Assembly (NCBI RefSeq): GCF_900114005.1 | Contig: NZ_FORM01000001.1 | Coordinates: 558,001 to 622,000 of the forward strand | Reading direction: 5' to 3' | Length of the DNA: 64,000 bases | Origin: Olleya namhaensis | GTDB taxonomy: Bacteria > Bacteroidota > Bacteroidia > Flavobacteriales > Flavobacteriaceae | Part shown: positions 43,593 through 52,876 of the stretch, in pieces | How positions within the stretch are numbered: the stretch's first letter is position 1 | How the letters are laid out: each line of letters begins with the position of its first letter | Program-made: the position numbers and the translations under genes | The notes under the pieces: model-generated | Told to the model about the DNA's origin: nothing | What the model saw: only the letters and a program-made list of their open reading frames with translations | Database searches by the model: none

Positions 43593-45020
43593 TTGAGCGT
43601 TCTAAAAAAGTTTTTTAAAGACACAATAATTTATGGTTTAGCTACGGTTTTACCTCGTCTGATGAATATCCTTTTGGTCAGACTACACACAGGTAAATTA
43701 GAAACAGTTAGCTATTCAGATACGACAGAGTTTTATGTCTATGCCTCTTTTTTTAATGTATTGTTAACTTATGGGATGGAGACCGCTTTTTTTAGATTTT
43801 TTAGTAAATCTCAAGAGAAGGATAAAATTTTTTCGACTACATTTATTAGTTTAATAGTCACTACAGTTACGTTTCTTGTTGTGGTATTGTGTTTTAGTTC
43901 TCAGTTAGCAAATTGGTTAGATTTAAATCAAACGTATTTTAATTTATTAATTGGTATTTTGGTTTTAGATGTATTGGTAGTCGCACCGTTTGCTTACTTA
44001 CGTGCAACAGGACGACCAATGCGCTTTGCAGCTGTTAAGCTTAGTAATATTGTGATTTTTGTAGTGCTAAATTATTTTTTCTTTTGGGCTATACCCAAGT
44101 TTGGTATAAACTTCCCTAATTATGAGCCATCCAATTTAGTACAGTATATTTTTATTTCTAATTTGGCGGCTAGTGCAGTTACTTTGTTATTACTTATACC
44201 TTATTTTTTTAAAGTAAAATTACAGTTTAGTAAAACTATATTTAAGCAACTACTTGGTTATGGATGGCCTATTATGGTTGCAGGTTTAGCCTATGTGGTT
44301 AACGAAAATTTTGACAAATGGATTATTCCTCACTTACTAGATAAGGATATTAATGGTGCTTATAGTGGTTGTTATAAAATAGCAGTATTTATGACCATTT
44401 TTATACAAGCTTTCCGTTTAGGAGCAGAACCTTTTTTCTTTTCTCATGCCAAGGAGAAAAACGCAAAACAGACCTATGCGTTAATAATGAAGTATTTTGT
44501 AATTGCAGGTAGTCTAATGTTAGTATTTATAATTGCTTATTTAGACATTTTTAAAGCGTGGTTGGTAAAAGATTCAAGTTATTGGGAAGCGATGCAGATT
44601 GTTCCTATCGTATTGCTTGCCAATTTATGTTTAGGTATTTATTTTAACTTAGGTATTTGGTATAAGTTGACGGATAAGACTAGGTACGGTATGTATTTGT
44701 CAATTATTGGTGCAATTGTAACCATCAGTTTCAATTTAATTTTGATACCAAAATTTGGTTTTATGGCAGCAGCTTGGGTAACATTGGCGGCGTATGGAAC
44801 TATGATGGTTTTGTCTTATCTTTTAGGTCAAAAGCACTATCCAGTACCTTATAATCTAAAACAGATTCTTGGCTATTTATCCATTGCAATAGTATTGTCT
44901 CTAGTTGCTTTAAGTACCGACGCTAATTATTATATAAATACTATATTAGTTTTAGTATTTTTGGGACTAATAGCGCTTTTTGAAAAAAAAGAAATAATAC
45001 GATTATTAAAAAGTAATTAA
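43593..45020 (+). CDS. polysaccharide biosynthesis flippase (Wzx/MATE-like)
   Basis: 475 residues with about fourteen hydrophobic helices. TTG start at 43593; the frame then reads [23 protein letters not shown] in family style, and no ATG exists upstream. Features such as [24 protein letters not shown] and [18 protein letters not shown] are typical of Wzx-type proteins of Bacteroidota. It flips lipid-linked sugars across the inner membrane. It is encoded 27 kb from the polysaccharide locus and next to dut, an arrangement that seems to be its normal home in this family. Confidence 0.87.
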   Translation: MSVLKKFFKDTIIYGLATVLPRLMNILLVRLHTGKLETVSYSDTTEFYVYASFFNVLLTYGMETAFFRFFSKSQEKDKIFSTTFISLIVTTVTFLVVVLCFSSQLANWLDLNQTYFNLLIGILVLDVLVVAPFAYLRATGRPMRFAAVKLSNIVIFVVLNYFFFWAIPKFGINFPNYEPSNLVQYIFISNLAASAVTLLLLIPYFFKVKLQFSKTIFKQLLGYGWPIMVAGLAYVVNENFDKWIIPHLLDKDINGAYSGCYKIAVFMTIFIQAFRLGAEPFFFSHAKEKNAKQTYALIMKYFVIAGSLMLVFIIAYLDIFKAWLVKDSSYWEAMQIVPIVLLANLCLGIYFNLGIWYKLTDKTRYGMYLSIIGAIVTISFNLILIPKFGFMAAAWVTLAAYGTMMVLSYLLGQKHYPVPYNLKQILGYLSIAIVLSLVALSTDANYYINTILVLVFLGLIALFEKKEIIRLLKSN

Positions 45021-45055
45021 ACGGTTCTGTACTACAGAGCAAATTCAATATTATT

Positions 45056-45490
45056 ATGCAAATTAAAATAATAAATAAGTCCAGTCATGCATTGCCACAC
45101 TATGAAACCATAGCGTCTGCAGGATTAGATTTAAGAGCCAATATAACAGAAGCAATACAATTGCAACCATTAGAACGTACAATCGTTAAAACAGGCTTAT
45201 TTATAGAGTTACCAATAGGTTTTGAGGCACAAGTTAGACCAAGAAGTGGTCTAGCAGCAAAAAACGGAGTAACAGTATTAAATGCACCTGGAACTGTGGA
45301 TGCTGATTACAGAGGAGAGATTGGTGTGATTCTTGTTAATCTATCTAATACAATGTTTACTATTCAAAATGGAGAACGCATCGCACAACTTGTAATTGCT
45401 AAACATGAGCGTGCAGAATGGCTAGAAGTAGAAACATTATCTGAGACCTCTAGGGGTGAAGGTGGCTTTGGAAGTACAGGAGTAAAGTAG
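45056..45490 (+). CDS. dut: dUTP diphosphatase
   Basis: 144 residues with all five dUTPase motifs: SAGLDLRA (1), [12 protein letters not shown] (2), [13 protein letters not shown] (3), [12 protein letters not shown] (4) and the glycine-rich tail [10 protein letters not shown] (5). It hydrolyses dUTP to dUMP in the cytoplasm as a trimer. Cytoplasmic housekeeping gene placed between the flippase and a sugar nucleotidyltransferase; a weak hairpin (ACTGC/GCAGT, 45514-45527) follows. Confidence 0.96.
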   Translation: MQIKIINKSSHALPHYETIASAGLDLRANITEAIQLQPLERTIVKTGLFIELPIGFEAQVRPRSGLAAKNGVTVLNAPGTVDADYRGEIGVILVNLSNTMFTIQNGERIAQLVIAKHERAEWLEVETLSETSRGEGGFGSTGVK

Positions 45491-45541
45491 ATTGAATAAC
45501 ACAATAAAAAATAACTGCTTTAGCAGTAAATAAGATATATT

Positions 45542-46564
45542 ATGAAAATAATAGTACCTATGGCAGGACGAGGATCTCGTCTAAGACCACATAGTTTAAC
45601 AGTGCCAAAACCATTAATTCCAGTAGCAGGACAACCAATTGTACACCGTTTGGTAAAAGATATTGCTAAAGTTTTAAATCAACCAATTACAGAGATTGCT
45701 TTTGTTTTAGGCGATCCAGCTTGGTTTGGAGAGGATGTTGTGGCTAGTTTAAAAGCGTTAGCAACAGGTTTAGGTGCCAAAGCATCTATTTACAGACAAG
45801 ACCAACCTTTAGGGACAGGTCATGCAATAATGTGTGCAAAGGACTCATTATCTGGTCCAGCAGTAATTGCATATGCAGATACGTTAATTAGGGCTGATTT
45901 TAATTTAGATCCAGACGCGGATGCAGTTATCTGGGCTAAACAAGTAGAGCAGCCAGAAGCCTATGGTGTTGTTAAATTAAATGATCAAAAAGAAATTATA
46001 GAACTGGTAGAAAAACCAGAACAGTTTGTTAGCGATTTAGCAGTTATCGGTATTTATTATTTTAAAGAGGTAAGCCAACTTAAGGACCAACTTCAAATCG
46101 TGTTAGATAATAATATTATACATGGTGGAGAATACCAAATTAACGATGGTATTAAAGGTATGATGGCTGAAGGTAAAGTCTTTAAAACAGGAGTAGTTAG
46201 TGAGTGGATGGATTGTGGTAATAAAGCCATAACCTTAGAAACTAACCAACGTATGTTAGGATTTTTGAAAGCAGATGGAGAAGAGCAATTAATAGCATCT
46301 ACTGTTAATAATACAAATTCAACAATTATAGAACCGTGTTATATTGGCGAAAACGTAGTGCTTAAAAACACAACAATTGGACCATTTGTATCTGTTGGAA
46401 ATAACTGTGTTATAGAGGATTCAACAGTTAAAAATAGCCTAATACAAAACCATACTACTATAAAAAACGCTAATTTAGACGAAGCTATGATTGGTAATCA
46501 TGTTAAGTTTGATGGTAAATTCACTAAAATTAGTATTGGAGATTACTCAGTATTAGAATCATAA
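45542..46564 (+). CDS. sugar-phosphate nucleotidyltransferase with beta-helix tail
   Basis: 340 residues. MKIIVPMAGRGSRLRPHSLT and VPKPLIPVAGQPIV form the nucleotide-binding signature (GxGxRLxP...PKP). QPLGTGHAIMCAKDSL and YADTLIRADF lie at the sugar-phosphate site; EWMDCGNKAITLETNQ ends the catalytic domain. Residues 250-340 form a left-handed beta-helix (CYIGENVVLKNTTIGPFV). It makes an NDP-sugar from a sugar-1-phosphate; glucose-1-phosphate thymidylyl- or uridylyltransferase are options. Which nucleotide is used cannot be read. Confidence 0.86.
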   Translation: MKIIVPMAGRGSRLRPHSLTVPKPLIPVAGQPIVHRLVKDIAKVLNQPITEIAFVLGDPAWFGEDVVASLKALATGLGAKASIYRQDQPLGTGHAIMCAKDSLSGPAVIAYADTLIRADFNLDPDADAVIWAKQVEQPEAYGVVKLNDQKEIIELVEKPEQFVSDLAVIGIYYFKEVSQLKDQLQIVLDNNIIHGGEYQINDGIKGMMAEGKVFKTGVVSEWMDCGNKAITLETNQRMLGFLKADGEEQLIASTVNNTNSTIIEPCYIGENVVLKNTTIGPFVSVGNNCVIEDSTVKNSLIQNHTTIKNANLDEAMIGNHVKFDGKFTKISIGDYSVLES

Positions 46565-46596
46565 TAATGTAATACTACAGACTATTACGTAAACCA

Positions 46597-46623
46597 CGTC
46601 ATTAAGAGCATAGCGAAGAATCT
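46597..46623. repeat. decayed copy of a dispersed CGTCATTGCGAG-type repeat
   Basis: CGTCATTAAGAG, then CATAGCGAAGAATCT, resembles the common bacterial intergenic repeat CGTCATTGCGAG...AGCGAAGCAATCT with a few changes. It lies 6 bases before the start of the TPR gene, so it forms its leader. Confidence 0.5.
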
Positions 46624-46629
46624 TTAAAA

Positions 46630-47994
46630 ATGAAAAGACAATTTTACATAGTACTTATTTGCTTCGGGACACTTTTGTTTCCGCAAGTTAGTAGTGCGCA
46701 AGAGGATTTAAATGCTAAACCTGATGACGATTTAGGTGATGTGTCTGATGCATATCAAGAACATTTTTTTGAAGCTTTAAAACAAAAAGGGATTGAGAAT
46801 TACCAACGCGCAGTAGATAATTTACTGGAGTGTATAGAGATGGACGATTCTGATGCTATTTTGTATTTTGAATTAGGTAAAAATTATAATAACTTAAAAA
46901 ACTTTGGTGCAGCAGAAGATGCGCTTAAGATTGCTGTCAGTAAAATTCCGGATAACGAGTGGTTTCTGGATGAGTTATACTCGACTTACATTCAGCAAAA
47001 AGAATACAAAAAAGCCATTAAAACGGTTAAGCAATTAGTTAAATATCATCCTAGTTATAGAGAAGATTTAGCTAATATCTATATGCAAACCGGCGATTTT
47101 AAAGAAGCCTTAAAAGTACTTGACGAGTTAGATGAGGAGTTAGGTATTACTAAAGATCGTGATATTTTAAGAAACAGAATTTATAATGCTACGGGTCAAA
47201 AAAAGGATCAAATAGAAAATCTAGAAGAACGTGTGGATAAGCATCCAGATTCTGAAGACACTTATTTAAGGTTAATATATCGCTATAGTGAAAGTGGCGA
47301 ACTTAAAAAAGCATTTGAAACTGCTAAAAAACTTTTGGAAGTTAATCCAAAGTCAGAGTTAGTGCATTTAGCGCTTTATAAATTTTATCTTCAGGAAGGT
47401 AGCAATGATAAAGCAATCAAATCCATGAAAATAGCTTTACAAAGCAGTCAGATCAATCCAGAATCTAAAATTAAGGTGTTGGCTGATTTTGTCAAATTTG
47501 TGGCTAAAAACCAACAATACGAACAGGACTTGGTAGATGTAACATCTATGTTGACTAAAATTGAATCTAGTGGTAAGACTTTAGTCGAATTAGCGCAGTA
47601 TTATTTACTTAAAGGTGAAAAGCAAAAAGCACTTAATTTTTACGAAGAAGCACTTCAAAAGGAAGAAGAAAATTTTGGTATTTTACGAAACATTATACTG
47701 TTGCATATAGATTTACAACAGTTTACCCAAGCAGAACAAAAAAGTGCTGAAGGATTAGAGATATTTCCATCGCAACCTGTTTTGTATCTAGCTAATGGTG
47801 TTGCTTTAAATTATTTAAACCGTCCAAAGGATGCTATTAATAGCCTAGAAATGGGATTAGATTATATTATTGAAGACACAAAAATGGAAATAGATTTTTA
47901 TAAGCAATTAGCTAAAGCCTATACCGCAAACAACAATTTATCTAAAGCAAAAACGTTTACAGATAAAGCTAACAAATTAGAAGGATCAAATTAA
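46630..47994 (+). CDS. exported TPR protein
   Basis: 454 residues. A signal peptide ends near PQVSSAQ (residue 24). An acidic stretch is followed by about ten TPR units from residue 45 to the end (for example FYEEALQKEEENFGILRNII and NGVALNYLNRPKDAINSLEM). It is probably a periplasmic scaffold. Its TAA stop overlaps the ATG of the DUF4292 gene, so they are translationally coupled. In this operon with an EnvC-like protein it may serve the cell envelope; the precise role is unknown. Confidence 0.83.
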   Translation: MKRQFYIVLICFGTLLFPQVSSAQEDLNAKPDDDLGDVSDAYQEHFFEALKQKGIENYQRAVDNLLECIEMDDSDAILYFELGKNYNNLKNFGAAEDALKIAVSKIPDNEWFLDELYSTYIQQKEYKKAIKTVKQLVKYHPSYREDLANIYMQTGDFKEALKVLDELDEELGITKDRDILRNRIYNATGQKKDQIENLEERVDKHPDSEDTYLRLIYRYSESGELKKAFETAKKLLEVNPKSELVHLALYKFYLQEGSNDKAIKSMKIALQSSQINPESKIKVLADFVKFVAKNQQYEQDLVDVTSMLTKIESSGKTLVELAQYYLLKGEKQKALNFYEEALQKEEENFGILRNIILLHIDLQQFTQAEQKSAEGLEIFPSQPVLYLANGVALNYLNRPKDAINSLEMGLDYIIEDTKMEIDFYKQLAKAYTANNNLSKAKTFTDKANKLEGSN

Positions 47995-48773
47995 TGGCAT
48001 TAAAAACCCGCATATCTTTTGTAATACTGCTTATAGCCGTAATATTTACTGGCTGTAAAGGGGTTAAAACAGTAGTGTCTAATGGAGAGATAAATACTAA
48101 ATTAACCGCTAAACAACTTATTAAAAATAGCACCAAAGCAGGTATTGATTTTACAACGTTATTAGCAAGACTAAAAATAGAGGTTATCCAAAAAGGAAAA
48201 TCGCAAAATCATACCGTTAGTCTTAAAATAGAAAAAGATAAAAAAATATTAATTACGTCTACACCTGTTAGTATTGTTAGGGCGTTAATTTCACCAACTA
48301 GAGTAGCGTTTTATAACAAATGGGACAACACTTATTTTGATGGCGATTTTGCTTATTTAAGTGATCTTTTAGGTACAGATTTAGATTTTGATAAAGTACA
48401 AAATATGTTATTAGGTCAATCTCTTTTTGATTTAAACGATGATAAATACGACCTATCTGCAAACGATAAATCGTATATACTACAACCTAAAAAACAACGC
48501 GAGTTGTTTGAGTTATTTTTATTTGTAAACCCAAGTCATTTTAAAATGGACTCTCAAGAAATAGCGCAACCTCAAGAAAAGCGTATTTTACATATTGATT
48601 ACTTAACGTATCAAGAAGTAGATAAAAAAACAATACCTGAACAAACCAAAATACTAGCTATAGAAGACCAAGAACAACTAGAGATTAATCTTGAGTTAAA
48701 ATCGGTTAAGCTAAACGAGAAGATTCGTTTTCCGTTTACTATTCCTTCTGGTTATAAAAAAATAGAGTTGTAA
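47994..48773 (+). CDS. DUF4292 lipoprotein
   Basis: 259 residues. Lipobox LIAVIFTGC (Cys near residue 21). The mature protein is beta-rich with SLKIEKDKKILITSTPVSIVRALISPTRVAFYNKW in several strands, resembling LolA/LolB-like folds seen in DUF4292 proteins. Probably periplasm-facing lipoprotein. It lies between a TPR protein and the EnvC-like protein, 3 bases from the latter. Function unknown; lipoprotein or lipid handling would fit (inference). Confidence 0.83.
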   Translation: MALKTRISFVILLIAVIFTGCKGVKTVVSNGEINTKLTAKQLIKNSTKAGIDFTTLLARLKIEVIQKGKSQNHTVSLKIEKDKKILITSTPVSIVRALISPTRVAFYNKWDNTYFDGDFAYLSDLLGTDLDFDKVQNMLLGQSLFDLNDDKYDLSANDKSYILQPKKQRELFELFLFVNPSHFKMDSQEIAQPQEKRILHIDYLTYQEVDKKTIPEQTKILAIEDQEQLEINLELKSVKLNEKIRFPFTIPSGYKKIEL

Positions 48774-48776
48774 TTT

Positions 48777-50009
48777 ATGAAGCTTCGTTTACTCCTTTTG
48801 CCAGTTTTCTGTTTTATAGTGCTTGGCAGTACTTCCGCTTTAGCGCAAAAAAATAAAATAGATCAACTAGAAGCACAGCGTTTAGAGATTAAAAACCAGA
48901 TTAAACAAATTAATAATTTGTTGTTTTCAAATCAATCAAAACAGAAAAGTCAGACGTCTTTAATAGAGGATGTTAATTACAAATTAAGCGTTAGACGTAA
49001 CCTAATTAAAGTCACAAACCAACAAGCTAATTTAATTACACGGTCTATAAATACCAATCAAAAAAAGATTTCTAGTTTAAGAGATGAGCTGACTATTTTA
49101 AAGGATAATTACGCAAAAACAATCCGTAATACTTACAAAAATAAAAGCAATCAAAGTCGTGTGATGTTTTTACTATCGTCTAATAATTTTAGACAAGCCT
49201 ACAAACGTTTACAGTACATGAATCAGTACTCTAAATACCAAAAGGAACAAGGCGAGAATATTAAAGAGAAGACGTTAAAATTGCAGTCATTAAATCTAGA
49301 ATTAGGCCAGCAAAAAGCGGACAAAGACAAACTTATTGCAGAAAACAGAGAGGTGCAAAAAGCATTGGAAGTAGATATGAAGCAGCATGAAACTATCATG
49401 GCTTCTATTAAAAAGGACCTAAATAAATATACCGCACAAATTAAAGAAAAGCAAAAAGAGGCTAGAGAGATTGATCGTGAGATTGACCGTATTATTAAAG
49501 AAGCTATTGCTAATTCTAACAAAAAAGCAGGCGCAAAAAACACTACAGCTAAATCGTCCACAACATTTGCTTTAACACCTGAGGCTAAAATTTTGGCAGC
49601 AGATTTTTTAAGTAATAAAGGAAAGTTAGTTTGGCCTGTAGAGAAAGGTCTGGTTAAAGTAAGGTATGGTGTGCAGCGTCATCCTACAGATGCATCACTA
49701 TCAATAAATAGTACTGGTGTGCGTATTGCTACCGAAGAAAATGCAATTGTAAGAACGGTATTTAAAGGCGAAGTTTTAAAAATTATAGTTCAGAAAAGAG
49801 GAAATCCAACGGTTTTAATTAAGCATGGTAATTACATTACGGCGTATCATAACCTAAAGAAAATATCTGTTAAACCCGGTGATAAAGTGGTTTCTAAACA
49901 AGAGATAGGAGAGGTGTTTACCAATGGAGATGGCGAAACTATTTTATGGTTTAGTTTATATAAAAACGACAAATCTGTAAATCCTGCAGAATGGATTTAT
50001 AAGATGTAA
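48777..50009 (+). CDS. EnvC-like murein hydrolase activator (degenerate M23 domain)
   Basis: 410 residues. Signal peptide to about residue 23 (LGSTSALAQ), coiled coil from residue 25 to about 245, and a C-terminal LytM/M23 domain (residues 285-410). The zinc ligands look lost. The HxGxD box reads NSTGVRI, the HxH box near the end reads LWFSLY, and only YHNLKKI remains in part. This fits EnvC/NlpD-type proteins that activate amidases rather than cut peptidoglycan. It probably acts in the periplasm at division. Last gene of the run, followed by a bidirectional terminator. Confidence 0.85.
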   Translation: MKLRLLLLPVFCFIVLGSTSALAQKNKIDQLEAQRLEIKNQIKQINNLLFSNQSKQKSQTSLIEDVNYKLSVRRNLIKVTNQQANLITRSINTNQKKISSLRDELTILKDNYAKTIRNTYKNKSNQSRVMFLLSSNNFRQAYKRLQYMNQYSKYQKEQGENIKEKTLKLQSLNLELGQQKADKDKLIAENREVQKALEVDMKQHETIMASIKKDLNKYTAQIKEKQKEAREIDREIDRIIKEAIANSNKKAGAKNTTAKSSTTFALTPEAKILAADFLSNKGKLVWPVEKGLVKVRYGVQRHPTDASLSINSTGVRIATEENAIVRTVFKGEVLKIIVQKRGNPTVLIKHGNYITAYHNLKKISVKPGDKVVSKQEIGEVFTNGDGETILWFSLYKNDKSVNPAEWIYKM

Positions 50010-50041
50010 CAGGATTGTATTTTACAACATATTAAACAATA

Positions 50042-50070
50042 AAAAACCCAATGCATTGCATTGGGTTTTT
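50042..50070. terminator. bidirectional intrinsic terminator
   Basis: AAAAACCCAATGC (50042-50054) pairs perfectly with GCATTGGGTTTTT (50058-50070) around ATT. A on the left and T on the right serve the convergent EnvC-like (+) and thioesterase (-) genes. Confidence 0.9.
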
Positions 50071-50075
50071 AGTTT

Positions 50076-50588
50076 CTATTCAAACAAAGCTTTAAGCTCT
50101 GTAGCATCGTTAGGTTTTATTTTTCCTGCTAATAGTAAACTTAATTGTTTACGTCTTAAAGCAGCAGCGTATCGTTCTTTTTCTAAATCTGTTTCAGGTA
50201 TTAACTCTGGTACAGCAACAGGTGTTCCGGTTTCGTCCACAGCAACAAACGTATAAATAGCTTCGTTGGCTTTAGATCTATTTCCAGACTCTCTGTCTTC
50301 TACCCATACATCAATATATATTTCCATAGAGCTTTTAAAGGCTCTAGAGACTTTAGCGTCTACAGTTACAACACTTCCTAAAGGGACAGCTTTGTTAAAT
50401 GCGACGTGGTTTACAGAAGCGGTTACAACAATACGTCTAGAGTGTCGTCTAGCGCTAATACTAGCAGCACGATCCATTCTAGCTAGCAACTCGCCACCAA
50501 AAAGGTTGTTTAAAGGATTAGTTTCACTAGGTAAAACTAAATCGGTCATTACTGTTCTAGAGTGTTCGGCAGTTCTTGCGTTCATCAT
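50076..50588 (-). CDS. acyl-CoA thioesterase (hotdog fold)
   Basis: 170 residues. The hotdog domain contains NPLNNLFGGELLARMDRAA (with the active-site Asn/Asp pattern of YciA/BACH-type thioesterases), VTASVNHVAFNKAVPLGSVV and FVAVDETGTPVAVPEL. A charged C-tail of about 45 residues follows. It hydrolyses acyl-CoA in the cytoplasm. A -7 box, TACCTTTG, lies 19 bases upstream. The two ATG codons at the start differ by one residue only. Confidence 0.9.
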   Translation of the reverse strand: MMNARTAEHSRTVMTDLVLPSETNPLNNLFGGELLARMDRAASISARRHSRRIVVTASVNHVAFNKAVPLGSVVTVDAKVSRAFKSSMEIYIDVWVEDRESGNRSKANEAIYTFVAVDETGTPVAVPELIPETDLEKERYAAALRRKQLSLLLAGKIKPNDATELKALFE

Positions 50589-50607
50589 AATTTTTTCTTT
50601 TCAGCCA

Positions 50608-50615
50608 CAAAGGTA
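50608..50615 (-). promoter_or_regulatory. -7 promoter box of the thioesterase
   Basis: On the minus strand TACCTTTG, a perfect TAnnTTTG match, about 20 bases before the ATG at 50588. Confidence 0.5.
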
Positions 50616-50663
50616 AGCGGATTTAAATATCTAGATTGCAGATTTTACAATTTATTAAGAAAT

Positions 50664-50701
50664 AAAAAACCTCAAAGATTTAAAAATCTTTGAGGTTTTT
50701 T
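50664..50701 (-). terminator. intrinsic terminator after the SPOR gene
   Basis: AAAAAACCTCAAAGATT pairs with AATCTTTGAGGTTTTTT around TAAA, a long perfect stem with T-runs in both directions. It lies downstream of the 50722-51657 gene and ahead of the thioesterase promoter. Confidence 0.9.
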
Positions 50702-50721
50702 ATATAAAATAAGGGCTTCGT

Positions 50722-51657
50722 TTAGTCTATTGCTTTAATAAGCAACCAAGCATCTTTGTTTTGTTCTTTTCTAATACTGTTTAAAGCTTTAAAAGCATCT
50801 TCTCTAGACGTATAACTGGCATAAGCTACTTGGTGTAGTCCATGTCTGTTTTTACCTATCTTACGTGCTTTAAATCCTTCGTCTTGTAATTGTACTACTT
50901 TTTTATCAGAGTTTTCTTCTTCTCTAAATGCACCAGCTACAATATGGTAATTACCACTTTGCTTGTTTACATGTAATGTTATAGCAGGTAATGGATTGCT
51001 AATTACAAAAGTAGCTTCTTGTATTTTGCTGTCTAATTGCGCGTTAGCTTCTTCTTGCGCCATTTGATTATGTTGGTCTACACTATTAATATGGTTGTTA
51101 AAGCCAAAACCAAATAACCCTAAAGCAACAACTGCTACAGCTGCATATTTTAAATATGATCTGTTATTACGTTTTTCTGGAGTTACAGTAAGTGGTATAA
51201 CTTTTTCAATAGCTTCTACTTCTTCTTTGTAAACTTCTCTAGTAACTGCAGGAGATACAAATTGAGATAAACCAAAAGCATCCGTTAAATAATTAAGATG
51301 GTATGATGGGCTAAACTCTATTTTACCTGCTTCATTAAATACTAAATCACCAATGTTTTCAAAACTTAATGTTTCACCTTCCGTTAAATAAGACTTTAAA
51401 GACTTAACACGTTTAGATAAGTTTTGTAAAGCAGTTTCAAAAGGTATTTTTTCGACATCTGCTATATAACGTACTAACACCCCATCGTTAGTTTGTATTT
51501 GTTCGTTAAAAGACAAGGTTTTTTTTGGTGGATAAAACGCATTGGTATTATCATGTACTTGCGCAGATTGACGTTGTGTTAAAAACGACCCAAATTCTGG
51601 AATCGTAACACAGTCATATCTGTATAATAAATCGCTTATGTAATGTTCTAATTGCAT
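50722..51657 (-). CDS. HU-CCDC81 and SPOR domain protein
   Basis: 311 residues. The N-terminal part (residues 1-75, YISDLLYRYDCVTIPEFGSF) and the second module (to about residue 150) match the HU-like CCDC81 repeats of Bacteroidota. One membrane helix lies near residues 168-188 (YLKYAAVAVVALGLFGFGF). The C-terminal SPOR domain (residues 235-311, YHIVAGAFREEENSDKKV) binds denuded peptidoglycan. It is likely a cell-division protein at the inner membrane. Confidence 0.85.
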   Translation of the reverse strand: MQLEHYISDLLYRYDCVTIPEFGSFLTQRQSAQVHDNTNAFYPPKKTLSFNEQIQTNDGVLVRYIADVEKIPFETALQNLSKRVKSLKSYLTEGETLSFENIGDLVFNEAGKIEFSPSYHLNYLTDAFGLSQFVSPAVTREVYKEEVEAIEKVIPLTVTPEKRNNRSYLKYAAVAVVALGLFGFGFNNHINSVDQHNQMAQEEANAQLDSKIQEATFVISNPLPAITLHVNKQSGNYHIVAGAFREEENSDKKVVQLQDEGFKARKIGKNRHGLHQVAYASYTSREDAFKALNSIRKEQNKDAWLLIKAID

Positions 51658-51662
51658 AGAAA

Positions 51663-51688
51663 CAAAGTTAGAAAATTTTGAAAACCAA
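51663..51688 (-). promoter_or_regulatory. promoter of the SPOR gene
   Basis: On the minus strand TTG (51688-51686), 15 bases, then TAACTTTG (51670-51663). The -7 box ends 5 bases before the ATG at 51657, so the transcript would be nearly leaderless. Confidence 0.45.
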
Positions 51689-51763
51689 TAAAATTTTGAC
51701 GGTATTAGTTATTAACAGAGTTAAATTTCTTTTCTTGTAGATTCAAAATCAGTGCAATAAACA

Positions 51764-52867
51764 ATGAATGACGATCAATTACGGTATAATTTAGCCCTAC
51801 AACACGTTTCTAAAATAGGAGATACAACAGCAAAAAAGCTAATTAACCATTGCGGAAGTGCAGAAGGTGTCTTTAAAGAAAAAAAACAAAACCTATTAAA
51901 AATTGATGGTATAGGCGAAATTATTTTAAGTGAACTCTACCAATCTAATCATTTGGAAGCAGCAGATAATGAGTTAAAGTTTATTAAGGATGAAAACATA
52001 AAACATCATCATTTTACAGACGAAACCTATCCTGAAAATTTAAAGCATTGTATTGATAGTCCATTAGTATTATTTGAAAGTGGAAACATTAATTTAAATA
52101 ACAAACATATTATAAGTATTGTTGGTGCAAGAAAAATAACAACATCGGGGATTGCTTTTTGCGAAAAACTAGTAGAAGAATTGGCTATTTATAAGCCTAT
52201 TATTGTTTCTGGTTTTGCTTACGGTACGGATATAACAGCGCACAAAGCTGCGGTAAAAAATAATTTACAAACTATAGGCTGTTTAGCACATGGTTTAAAT
52301 CAAATTTATCCTAAAGTGCATAAAAAGTATGTCGCAGAAGTAGAAAATAACGGTGGTTTTTTTACTGATTTTTGGAGTAGTGATAATTTTGACCGGAATA
52401 ATTTTTTAAAACGAAACCGCATTATAGCCGGAATAAGTCAGGCAACTATTGTTATTGAGTCTGCCGAAAAAGGCGGGAGTCTAGTTACTGCAGACATTGC
52501 AAACTCTTATAATAGAGACGTTTTTGCTGTGCCAGGACGTGTTACAGATAGTCAAAGTATTGGTTGTAATAACTTAATAAAACAGCAACGTGCCCATTTG
52601 TTGTCTACACCATTAGATGTCCCTTATATCTTAAATTGGCAATTAGAAAACTTGCAAAAAGCACCAGTGCAAAAACAGTTGTTTATCGCGTTGGAACCTG
52701 ATGAAAAATTGGTTTACAATTATCTAAAAGATAAAGAAAAGGAACTGTTGGATACTATTGCTATTAATTGCAAAATGCCAACGTATAAATTAGCTGGCAT
52801 TTTACTTAATATGGAATTAAAAGGAGTGATTAGACCACTTCCTGGTAAATTGTTTGAGGTTATTTAG
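51764..52867 (+). CDS. dprA: DNA-processing protein DprA
   Basis: 367 residues. A helix-hairpin-helix region at residues 10-60 (ISKIGDTTAKKLINHCGS, GIGEIILSEL) is followed by the Rossmann-like DprA core. This contains SIVGARKITTSGIAFCEKL, VSGFAYGTDITAHKAA, FLKRNRIIAGISQATIV and ESAEKGGSLVTADIA. A C-terminal winged-helix domain (residues 305-367) ends the protein. It loads RecA on incoming single-stranded DNA in natural transformation; cytoplasmic. Convergent with trpS, 9 bases apart. Confidence 0.95.
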   Translation: MNDDQLRYNLALQHVSKIGDTTAKKLINHCGSAEGVFKEKKQNLLKIDGIGEIILSELYQSNHLEAADNELKFIKDENIKHHHFTDETYPENLKHCIDSPLVLFESGNINLNNKHIISIVGARKITTSGIAFCEKLVEELAIYKPIIVSGFAYGTDITAHKAAVKNNLQTIGCLAHGLNQIYPKVHKKYVAEVENNGGFFTDFWSSDNFDRNNFLKRNRIIAGISQATIVIESAEKGGSLVTADIANSYNRDVFAVPGRVTDSQSIGCNNLIKQQRAHLLSTPLDVPYILNWQLENLQKAPVQKQLFIALEPDEKLVYNYLKDKEKELLDTIAINCKMPTYKLAGILLNMELKGVIRPLPGKLFEVI

Positions 52868-52876
52868 GTCCTAAAA

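Noticed and set aside
49223-49561. 112-codon minus-strand open frame
   Set aside because: Antisense to the coiled-coil part of the EnvC-like gene, where Lys/Glu codons leave the reverse strand open by chance.
50266-50616. 116-codon + strand open frame
   Set aside because: Antisense to the thioesterase and covers its promoter; no family features.
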